The notes beneath the pieces were generated by a model, which did no database searches, was not told the DNA's origin, and was given only the letters and a program-made list of their open reading frames with translations. Shown piece by piece: positions 54,077 through 64,000 of a stretch of DNA of 64,000 nucleotides (position 1 is its first letter; every line of letters begins with the position of its first letter). This DNA is from Pisaster brevispinus (taxonomy: Eukaryota; Echinodermata; Asteroidea; Forcipulatida; Asteriidae): contig JAMKCF010000020.1 of assembly GCA_023634235.1 (NCBI GenBank), positions 9,114,001 through 9,178,000 on the forward strand, in the 5' to 3' direction. A program made the position numbers and the translations under genes.

Positions 54077-55350
54077 CAGGGGCGGAAAAAAAGGAAAAAA
54101 AGGGGAGAGAAAAGGGGGGGAAATGAGGGAGGGACAAAATTTGTTGCGGTTTATCAGTATAAAATGCGGCGTTCCACAGCTTACACATAGATTTCGTGTG
54201 ACAGGTTCGAACTCCCTCCGTGGTCTTTCTTTATGGATATGCATACTTTTGTAAGCTTAATTTTGATTGGTCATTCTAGAGTATTGGTGAAAGTACCTTC
54301 GACCAAACAAATTTTTCTTCTCATGAACCTCTCCGCTGGGATCTGCTTTCAGCTAGCGCTAGCAACAGTAGGGATTGAAGTAGGGGTTTAAGTCGGTTGT
54401 ACTTCACATTTTTAATGAGACACGGCAATTTTTTGAGAGGAACTAATTTTAATTTTCTGACTTGTTTGTTGAAATACTATTCTATGTTCTTTTGATAGCG
54501 AAATATCATTTAACTTTGCATAGTATCCGATTGGTATCGAAATATTGATCGACAGGTCCGGGTGTAAAGGTCACTCACCCGCAGCGTGAGTTGACCATGC
54601 CACGTACCTGCGTGTGTACATTGTGCAAATAAGTTTCTGGCTGGAAACTCAGCACGCGCGCGCGCTAAATACAATGTGACTTTTACAGTATGAACTTCGG
54701 AAACTATTGAAATTAGAGAAGGCATAGCATCGTATAGTCATGGAGTCTCACTCTGTTCAGAAAATCACCTAGTTTTTCATATTCAAGAAAGAGGGTAAAT
54801 ATCCGTTGTGTTTCTTTCAAACTAGTAATTATCAATTGTGCAGTTAGTACACCTATACACTTTTTTTTTTACACTTTTGTACTTAAATCCAATGAACACC
54901 CATTAAATGGCCCATTAAGCATATTGTTCTTATCAGTAGAAACATGTTTTGTGTAACATTCTTATCCTCAAGTGTGTGAAAACTAATAGACAAAGAGACC
55001 ATATTTGGTTAATTATATTGAAAGTTGCTTATTGAACATTGTTTGTCTCACCCAACACTTTTTTGTCCCTGAATAAATGTTAATTGTAGCCTGCATTTTG
55101 TTTTGATAACTCAGGATGGCTGATTCAATGACTCCCAACGTGAAAATAATGTTTAAACAACGACCTTGCTTAAACAAAATTGGTTAAAGTGGTCAGATAT
55201 CGCACCACAGAGCATCTAGAATCCTAACTGTTTCGGAGCATTTAAGCGGGCTAGGAACCCATGCCGTTAGGGCTTCCCACCATTTGTTGCTTGGTACATT
55301 TTCACGCCCGCCCCCCCCCCCCCGTTTGGAAAATCCTGGATCCGCCCCTG
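54077..55350. mobile_element. Possible hAT-like element with CAGGGGCGG ends
   Basis: CAGGGGCGGAAAAAA at left and GGATCCGCCCCTG at right. The last 90 bases, including CCATTTGTTGCTTGGTACAT and GTTTGGAAAATCCTGGATCC, match the right end of the element at 57520-57792. No clear target duplication, so the two ends may belong to different insertions. Confidence 0.45.
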
Positions 55351-56759
55351 AAACGGGTTACACTAGCTTATGGTGGAGCGCTTCGCCCATTTACCCGATA
55401 ATTTAACCCATGTGATGTACACAAAACGTCGAGATTACCCCCCATACTGAAAATCCCCAAACACTACACTGGGAAGGTGACGTGCAGCGTTGTTTCCATA
55501 TATAATTAATGTTGATGCTACAGTTACCATTTCTTTTTCTTCTTCATGTACTTACGGAAGCAACCGTAAATAAATGGAGAGAGTATATCATCGAATGCCA
55601 CTCACTTCATGTATATTTGTAACGGTACACGTACAATGTTACGGTCTATTTTAGGTTCCTAAGATGCAAGGTACATCACCGTCATATCAGTAGACTTTGT
55701 TTTACAGTGCATTTATAACAACTGACATACGCTAAAATGTTTCGAAATCAAACTTTTTGTTTTGCCTTAAAAAGTTGGAAATTAGCTCTAAAACGTCTGA
55801 ATTCTAGCCTCAATGAACTCCAAGGTGACGCTGAGTCGGTTTCAACGTAATTTCGTTCTTCAATTTTACATTTGGGGCTACCGAGGCAACCGCCTCGTCC
55901 CCCTTATTTTCGAACCCGACCCGCAAATTGTCAAACTTACCCGTTTTCGGTCATGACTACTTGTAAGACGAGCTTGTCTCTCACAATCTGTGTTCGACAA
56001 CTAGAAGCTGCTAATCGAATGCGAGCAAACACAAGCAAACCGGCCCAAGCTCAAAAAGTAGTTTGCAAGCGCCAGTGTACAGTTGGCTTTCGATCACTGC
56101 CACGGCAGTCACCGGGGATCCACGCCTACATTGTATGAATATTCATAACGGAGTGTAAACTTTAGAGTGGCGTGATAGAACACTTGCAGTCCTTACTCAG
56201 TGTCAACCATTCTCCTTTAATAGCCTAGATCATGGTGGCTAAAAAAACAGTGACTTTTCCAAACCACGGATGAATGATAGTCAACACCGTCAATACCGCA
56301 TAGCATTTCCTCAACCCTAACAGCATCAGCTCTCTTTCATCTGCCCTCTGCAAGGCGGTAAGTTTTGTTTCCCTTCGATTCTCCTCTACTTGGTAGTGAC
56401 ATTTTCGTACTAATAGCGAGAACTCGCCACAAAAATCAGATATATGCTAAATCTGTTTACATTACAGCTTTACAATCTTATTTTTTTTAGCAAACAGACT
56501 CTGGTTAAATAAGGGTGAAAATGATAATGCATAAACGTTGTTGTAAACATATATAATAATGGCTAAATGAAGAAAGTTTGATAAAAAAAAGCATGCTTCG
56601 TTTTTATTTTCAATCCCATCAAGTCTGTTTAAAGCTCACAGGGTCGTGGTATAAACACAATTTTATGAATTGTATTTCCATCAGATTAAGAGCTGAGAAA
56701 CACTAAGCCGCACAATTAATGTACAATAACCTACGCAAAGTTTCATAACTTTAGTCTTA
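55351..56759. other. Non-coding region
   Basis: No confident gene. An open frame around 55872-56138 has coding-like composition but no family signature. CTCTGCAAGGCGGTAAGTTT at about 56344-56363 is a good splice-donor match, without a recognisable exon before it. Confidence 0.35.
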
Positions 56760-56973
56760 GGGCCTTGTCACACGAGACAACTTTTCCAGGCAACTTGGAG
56801 GAAACCAACCACAGTGTACGCTACAGGACCACTTTAGTAGCACAGGAGTAATTTTATAAACAATGTCTTACAATCCCTAAGAAAAATATGTAAACATTAA
56901 AATGTGAATGCCTTTTCTTATTGGAGATTGCCTGGAACTGGTTGCCTGTAAGTTGCCCCGTGTAATATGGCCC
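56760..56973. mobile_element. MITE with GGGCCNTGTCACACGAG ends, copy 2
   Basis: The inverse orientation of 18048-18261. Ends are GGGCCTTGTCACACGAGACA and GCCCCGTGTAATATGGCCC, and TTA flanks both, a possible 3-bp target duplication. Confidence 0.8.
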
Positions 56974-57519
56974 TTACTGCCTAAAGGGTAAAAGACCGTG
57001 TCAATCGGGCCTGTCTGAAGATAGAAGATGAGGGTTTCACCTGTTTTTTTTTTGGGGGGGGGGTTCAAAATAATTGAAAATAATAACAGTAAATAAATAC
57101 AATGCATAACACTACTCTGTCCACCTTTTCAAGACTTTTAACTTTTGAATACATTCTTTCGAGTGCAGAGATAAAAGATTACACAGACACAATCATTGGG
57201 TAAAAACAAGTCGCACTTGTAGGCACTCTGGTCATAAGGGTAAGTTAATCTTTGACTTTCATCGCTCAAGTGCATGCAGAACTTAACGATTACACATACA
57301 CCCGATTCAAGGGTGACCCAAAAAGGGTGAAATATATGGATATTTGAAACTGCATTCAAATAATTTTAAATAAATACACGGGGTTCTCCCCAGGGTTTTT
57401 TTAGTGGCGGAAAAAAATGGGCGGGGCGGGGTTGGGGTAGAGGCAGCAAAAAGCAGGGTCAAAGGTTACTCATAAGTATAAGATGAGTTCACAGCTGTTA
57501 CAATACCTAGCCTACCAGT

Positions 57520-57792
57520 CAGCGGCGGATACGGGGGGCGTGGGGGGCGCACGCGGCGCACGCCCCCCCCCCATTTGCTTGAAAAAAAAGGGGAAAAAAA
57601 CGAAAAAAAAAAAAACGGGAAAAAAAAACTCGAGGGGAAAAATAAGGGAGAGACAAAATTAAAGACATAGGCCTTACCTGTTTTTTTTTAAAGCTACTAA
57701 TATTCCATACCTCGTACACTTTTTTCACCATTTTGTTGCTTGGTAAATTTTCACGCCCCCCCCCCGTTTGGAAAATCCTGGATCCGCCCCTG
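57520..57792. mobile_element. hAT-like MITE with CAGCGGCGGAT end
   Basis: CAGCGGCGGATACGGGGGGC at left and GGAAAATCCTGGATCCGCCC then CTG at right. CCAGT lies on both sides. The interior has A-rich and C-run tracts. Confidence 0.65.
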
Positions 57793-58064
57793 CCAGTAGT
57801 TTGATGCAAAATATTGAATTTAAGGAAATCAAAAATGCTACAGACAGGAACTGTGCTTTGTGATACCTTACAGTTTATTGTATTCAGATATGCCTAATAG
57901 TAGGCCAGCCAAAGTGTGAAAATACACTTTGGACGGCATTGTTTGTTAATGGCCGGAATCCACGCTAAATCTATTGTTCATGGGATTAGAAAGACGATAA
58001 GGGTGAATGCCACGCATGTTTTTGAATCTTGAGGTAATTTTGTGGTCAAAAGGTCAAATAAGGT

Positions 58065-58086
58065 AAAAAAAAAAAAAAAAAAAAAA
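58065..58086. repeat. A-run
   Basis: About 22 consecutive A. Confidence 0.9.
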
Positions 58087-58488
58087 TCAAAATTTGTACA
58101 AATTTTAACCACAATTGATAGATCTATCCATACGAGTTATTGTTAACTTCATGTTAATACACCAAACCTATGAAATAAACGGATAAACGTTCATCTTGTA
58201 CACATATGTATAGCAAAATGAAACTTAAAAGTGTGAATTTCTCAAAAAGTGCATGTCTTAAGTATAACGAAGTTGTTTGCACTCCTTATCTCAACGATGT
58301 TTCAAACAACTTTTCAAAGTAAAGGCAGGTAAAAGGCAGTTTTTTATATTTGAAAAAACTCCATACCACACCTTCATCTAATTTGATGATGTAATGTGGT
58401 CGGGGAATCATGAGTGCCGGGCGGGTTTTCCGGCACCGACCACCGTGGGCAGAACCCGGAATACATACTTGACCCAACCTTTTCATTC

Positions 58489-58518
58489 TTCCACGACGTC
58501 TTACAAGACGTCGTGGAA
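58489..58518. repeat. Near-perfect 30-base palindrome
   Basis: Arms TTCCACGACGTCTT and AAGACGTCGTGGAA flank AC. Confidence 0.9.
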
Positions 58519-61500
58519 TCAACCGCTTTGTTTTCACTTCGTGAAAATACAAATTAGGCGCACACGTCTAGTATGTGCAGCATGGTATATGCATGGCGCG
58601 GCGCTCAGTGATTTAAAAGAAAATCACTTCCGCACCGCCAACTGAGTTCAAACAATAACGGGGTCTGCCCTCAGTAACGCCCAACATGATGCCATGCATC
58701 TTGTTTTATACTTTTACATATAGAGCTAGGGTTCCTATAGCTCTATGCTGTAGCACACCACAACGTGACGTAATCATCACCCCCACCCCATACCGCTCTT
58801 GCGCACCACTGGCGCGCATGCGCTGTAGCGCTTACTCGTCCAAATGGGATGTGTGTGACTTCGACTACACTACTTACGTCGTTTTTTACTAATAAATGTA
58901 ATTACAAAACTATTACGTTTTAGGTGCTGAAACTTGCTGAGAATGTAAAGAGTCATTCTATGTAAATACTTGACGTATGTGTTCACGGTCACAATATATT
59001 TACTTTGTAGGGCGAAAAGACTTGGGGTGCAAGTAAACAAAAGAGACTTTTAATATAAGTATGTAGCTCGTTGCCATAGTTACAGACCATTTTGTATTTT
59101 GAGCTTTTTTGGCCAATTTTGGGGTCTTAAAAATCTGGGTTTAGCTTACATTCCAAAGTGCACCAATCCAAAATGCAAAAGCATTTCACAAAATAGTTCA
59201 TATTATGCATTCCGTATCTTTTACTACAATCTCATTCGGTATAATTGTGCCTCTGAAAACATGTTCAAGATATTTTGGGTAAATCGTTATTCATAGTGTA
59301 TAAAACTACTGTGTGTTTTTGGGGGGTATAATTTGCTCACTTTTCTCACTTTACAGGACAACTAAGTTTTTAGACCACTGTGTTGTTTTTTCACAAAAAG
59401 GTGCAAATATTATTGTTGCTTTTTTTTTACGGGCTATTTTTTAATGTTGACATTGAGCAGCAAGCAGGAGACCCTGCACGGGAAGGCCGCAAGGATCATG
59501 TCATAATTAAGAGTGGAGTTTGTCTCTATATAAAATGGGAAACACAAACTACACAACACAAGAACAACTGTCTTCTGGAAACGGTAACCCATGAACTCAA
59601 TGTGGCAAGGCATGTAATACTATATTAACTATGTAATCTATATTCAACTGGTCTGGAGAGAGGGCCAGATAAATAACATTAAAAATGTATTTGTGTTTTA
59701 TAAATTCAAATCGAGGGAAAACAATAAAACGCTCTTTCCTGTTTTGTGGAAAAATTACAATACTTTGTGGGACCACTGTCACTACAGGATTGCCCAAGGT
59801 TTTTGCACCAGATATGAAAGAACCAATGTTGGCTTTAATCACGACCGAAAGGAAAATATTCTGAGACCTCTGGCAAGTTGACATTTTGAGGGGCGAAAAT
59901 AGGGTATTAAGTCATTTTTGCAAGTCCTAAAAATATGCTTTAATGCATGTACTAAAAATACAACAGGGTGACACTTATAACAATAATTGTTTTTCTCAAG
60001 ACAGGAAGGATCATGATAGTTAGTAGTTATAAAAATGGTTTTGTGATATATTTTTGCATTTTGGCTAGGTGCACTTCTAAATACAAGCTAAAACCCATTT
60101 TAGCCCAAAAAGTTTAGAAGAAAAAATTGCCTGTAACTCTGGCAACGGGCTACCTATTGATTTTTAAAAGTCTGTTGTTAAAATACTTGCAACCCAAGTC
60201 CTTTCATCCATCAAATAATATAAAAAGCAATGGACGAGGGTAGTCGATATAAAGGTGGCGTCGGCATAGTAAGTTCTTTTAGCACCTCTTTTACACAAAG
60301 TACGTTAAAAAGTAAATGTAATTCTCGGTTCAGGCGGCCTTGACTCGCTTTTCGGGACAAAAACTGTACAAATAGTGTGACTAAAATGTTTTCGTATATC
60401 ACGCACGGGCTTTACGCTCCAACTAAGTCAGGTGTGGAGGTATAAAGTAAAAAGGGCAAATGTTTTGTGGTGATACTCATAAAAAGTAAGACAATCAAAG
60501 CCCTGGATTCTAACCATTGCAGGTTGGGCTTGCTTTGGGTGTGTTGTTTTCTCTGCCGCACCTAGATTTCACATTACAATTGACTGTTTACATAGGTGAC
60601 AGCTTTGAGGTCATTCTTGAACAAAAATGTGCCCAGATTTCGAATCACACCTGGCTGTTTACATGAGATCAGGATACAGTGACAATCACTTTGTGTGGTT
60701 CTCAGTCCTATTTTGAAGGAAATGTTGAAGTTTATGGGAATAAAAAAATGCTAGGCTAAACATTGCCTTCTGGATTTGAAAGAGCCAAAGTCCGAGTAAA
60801 TGTTGAAGTTTTAAAACGCACTGATAACTTTGACGTATGACCAGGCAGCAATACAACAAATTTGCACATATTGCGCAGTCACTTAAAAAAGGAATCAAAC
60901 TAATGATTGTTTCACTGGTTCTAGATGAGTGAGTTAAAACAATCATAAACCTTGAACTTCTTATTGCAATGATGTATCGATTTTGAAACTTTATCCAATT
61001 TTGCCACTGACATGCTGATATGTATGAACAGATGAAAGAATAAAACTCGTCAGTATTGTAGGGAACCCAAGTGCGCCCTCAGTGTTCAAGTGTTATAATA
61101 CAACTTTGCGAAAACCCAGCAGTGCGTATTACGTAACATTATCATTTAGCGGCCCCACTACTTAGTTTTCCTGCAGTCTTGGAAATCGCATTTACACCCG
61201 GGGTAATAAGCTTTGTTCACATCATTATCAAGCCTAATACCCCTCAGAGGGGCTAAAAATGTTTATTCCATGAATGGGTTGATGACCAGCAGGATTACAG
61301 TGAACCCCCCCCCCCCCATGCGGATGTTTGTTTTAGTATAGTGTTACCCTGGAAAAAAAACCTTCACCTGCCAAACTTCCTCTGATGGCTACAAGCTGCC
61401 CTGAATAAGAAAGATTGATTATTGTTGTCAAACAAGGCAGGCAACCTGCCCCTTTACGTCAGGCAACATTTAGGGCGCGGGCCACATCTAAGGGGCCGCA

Positions 61501-61669
61501 CACGTGCACGTCAGAACGAGCATAGAATTGATTAAAACAATTCGCGAAGTCCACGGGATCTGCCTGTCCAACTATACACCCAGTTATTTCCCGCATTCCC
61601 GCTGTCTTGGGTTGCCACAGCTGAAGTTGTGTTGGATATTCTCACCATATTCTCTTCATTTCTCTTAAC
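58519..61669. other. Non-coding region
   Basis: No gene that I can support. An open frame at about 59430-59628 is continuous and looks mildly protein-like, but has no motif or splice context. C- and A-runs occur near 61305-61360. Confidence 0.35.
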
Positions 61670-62700
61670 AATAATAATAATAATAATGAACCATTCTTGT
61701 ATAGCGCATATCACAATCACAGAGAAGTCTCAATGCTCTTTGAGATGAAAAAGAAAAAGGAGAAGTTAAAGTTAGACAATAGAGACAAGTAAGTAAGTAC
61801 ATGAAGGAAATTTTAGTTGACACAGTAAGAAATACTGAAGGCTATTGCAAAAATGAATGTGTATTAAGCTTTATCTTAAATGAATTCACTGTTTGCACTT
61901 GTTTTATGTTGTCGGGAAGACCATGGAGCTATTATAGCTCCATGGGAAGACTATTCCATAATTCTGCTGCTGCTACTACAAAAGCTCTGGCCCCATAAAA
62001 TCTAGTGAAAGTCGAGGGCCATACTAAGAGAGACTTGGATTTTGAGCGGAGATTACGAACTAGATGATGTTTTTGGATGAGGTCTTGGAGATATGTAGGG
62101 CCCAAACCTTGCAAACATAAGAATGTTAATGAAAGTATCTTATACTGAATACGGTATTTTATCGGAAGCCAATGATTGTAAATCACGCAAAATAGGGGAA
62201 ATGTGGTCACGCGTTTGAGCACGTGTCACCAATCTGGCAGCCGAGTTTTGGATTCTCTGAAGCATGTTAATTTGTACATCGGGAAGTCCATGTAGAGGCC
62301 GTTCAGACACAGTACTAAAGTCGGTTTAACTCCTGGTTCAACCCGATCGAGTTCAACTTTGTGTTATTATTACAAAAACCAATGCGTGACATTACATGTG
62401 CATGGATGAGTCTTTCTGTTGATTTCTTGTTTAAGAAGGGTCGTATTGTCCCAATTGTATGGAGTGCAAATGAAGCAGCTCTACAGGTATCATTAAGCAT
62501 GCATTGTAAGATGATTATCAAGTTTGACACCTAGATTTCTAGCAGAATCTGCCACTGTAATAACAGCCGTGTCATCTAGGATGAAAGCTTCAAGTTGATG
62601 ACTCTGTCTAAATTTACTGGTAAAATGAAGAACCTCTTTGAAGAGGGAATGTAGGCCTGGACTTAATACTATATCATACTGGTTTTGACTTTTAACAACT
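61670..62700 (-). mobile_element. CR1/L2-like LINE 3' end, decayed
   Basis: Read on the minus strand, three frames joined by frameshifts give the canonical order of a LINE ORF2 C-terminus: VITVADSARNLGVKLDNHLT (near 62500-62560); NDTCRAASFALHTIGTIRPF with LIHAHVMSRIGFCN; GLPDVQINMLQRIQNSAARL; and HWLPIKYRIQYKILSLTFLC with RAFVVAAAELWNSLP. A 3'UTR with GCGCTATACAAGAATGG follows and ends in (ATT)n at 61670-61685. Not functional. Confidence 0.85.
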
Positions 62701-64000
62701 TTCAAAATGATGCTTTTACAAAATTGTACAAATTTGTAAAGTCATGCCCTGAGTGACCTCGACAAAATCCAGGTGTGTTCTTTGTCTTTCCGGACCAGTT
62801 ACAACAGGATGATGGATTGAAATACAAGATCATCATTCCCGGAATCGATCGGCCAGTTCTGTTTGTCACTTCGGAAGGGACAGTGGGGAAATGGATATAC
62901 ATGTAATAGAACAACCATATTGCACTAGCCTGCACAGGTTTATTAACTACGACAGGCTTGTAAAAGACTACTGATGTTTTATTAAATCTACAGGCATATC
63001 AAAAGAATCGGGAAAGTACTGAGTTTACAGTGCGTTAACACACATCGGTGTTTGGGTACCGGTATATATAACCACATATTTTATCCCCGACCCCCTTAGC
63101 CTTTCAAACAGTCGTCCACGAAAAACCTTGTTAAGAGGCTAAGAAAAACATACTTCCCAAATTTGTATAACCATCAAATTTGACATAGCTAAATCTGCAC
63201 TATGACACCTCAGTCTTCGTCATTAGGCCTATGCATTGATTTACATTTTTCTTTAAATAAAGTCGTATCTCCTGAAGAACTGAACTACGTAAATCTGTTC
63301 GCCATCATTCGAAATGGCTTAAAGCACTTCATATACTTAGTTACACTACAGTACCCAATTGGCTTTCAGACAAAATCGCAAGTCGACGAGAAAAAAAAAC
63401 ATATTCCCTGGCCTCGTGTTGAGGTCAACTGACAATTTTGAACTGGAATCTGGTTTTGGTCTGTTTTTATAAAATAACGTTTGACCCGTAGGCCTTCCAG
63501 TTAGAAGAGAAATGACTTCAGCATTCTTAAGTGCCCTCTCGTGACAAGTTTTAGAATATATTATTTTGCTGAAAACAAAAACTAAAGGGCCTATTTTGGT
63601 TTCTTTTGGTAGATTTTGTTTTCGCAAGTTCGGCACCAACTGTATCTTTGAAGACAGGAATCAGTTGAATCATGACAGGTATGCATTTTTTTTTTTTATA
63701 GTTAACGTAACCTTTACCTATATCAAAATCAGTTGACGAAAAGTGTTTTTTTTTTATATTCGAGTTCCAATTAACGCATGGTTCAATCAACCTGTGAAAA
63801 GATCAACACATTGGTTGGTAAGGATTTAAATATCAACCATTTAACATTGTTTTGGGGTTGGTTTGTTTTGGGGGTGTTTTATTTTGGTCTTCTTTTTAAA
63901 ATAGTAATTTTGCGTGTTCATGTGTGTGTTTATTTCAGTTCAAGAGAACTTTGCCTATAGAGTTGGGCAATTTGGGCCGTAAAAAGCATTTGAAAGCATT
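62701..64000. other. Non-coding region to the window end
   Basis: AT-rich DNA with T-runs near 63687 and 63747. No exon or delimited repeat that I can support. Confidence 0.4.

Noticed and set aside
55872..56138. Plus-strand open frame of 88 codons, coding-like composition
   Set aside because: No recognisable motif and no convincing splice sites; only noted as a weak candidate.
59380..59628. Plus-strand open frame of 82 codons
   Set aside because: Starts in a T-rich run and has no motif; the later part is mildly protein-like, but there is no supporting context.

Overview
This is animal nuclear DNA. Genes are split by GT-AG introns, intergenic distances are long, the DNA is AT-rich, and miniature inverted-repeat elements (MITEs), tRNA-derived SINEs, decayed LINE ends, minisatellites and simple repeats are dense. 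The gene set (type II Golgi carbohydrate sulfotransferases, a mitochondrial ribosomal protein, an intron-containing DyP-type peroxidase) and the repeat style suggest a marine invertebrate deuterostome. An echinoderm, perhaps a sea star, is my best guess, but that is inference and not proven by any single sequence.

Layout. (1) 1-2142: a plus-strand P-loop sulfotransferase-like gene whose whole coding region is one exon (1318-2142), behind a probable 5'UTR intron. (2) 2143-7218: non-coding DNA with several MITEs, one nested in another. (3) 7219-13488: a complete three-exon gene for mitochondrial ribosomal protein uS14m (MRPS14), plus strand. Its first intron carries a striking inverted element with arrays of a 16-bp repeat, and a 22-bp minisatellite starts at its stop codon. 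(4) 13489-21555: repeats only, including a 1.48-kb inverted-repeat-bounded element with eight copies of a near-palindromic 15-mer. (5) 21556-25043 and 33022-35501: two paralogous minus-strand carbohydrate sulfotransferase genes (CHST8-14 type), each rebuilt from signal anchor to stop. They differ by one intron inside the PAPS-binding motif. (6) 37392-37594: an unidentified possible terminal exon on the plus strand, then a cluster of about 190-bp palindromic MITEs (39268-40517). (7) 42491-49791: a minus-strand DyP-type heme peroxidase in at least seven exons, with an antisense LINE end and a SINE in its introns. (8) 49792-64000: no convincing gene; two inverted copies of a 677-bp DNA transposon with exact 9-bp target duplications, hAT-like elements, a hammerhead-like motif, and a CR1/L2-like LINE 3' end.

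The genes do not form a pathway. The only functional grouping is sulfation: two Golgi glycan sulfotransferases that arose by local duplication, plus one distant sulfotransferase-fold gene. Exon models were read by eye from splice signals, phase and protein-family motifs. Transposon boundaries come from inverted repeats and, where noted, target-site duplications.
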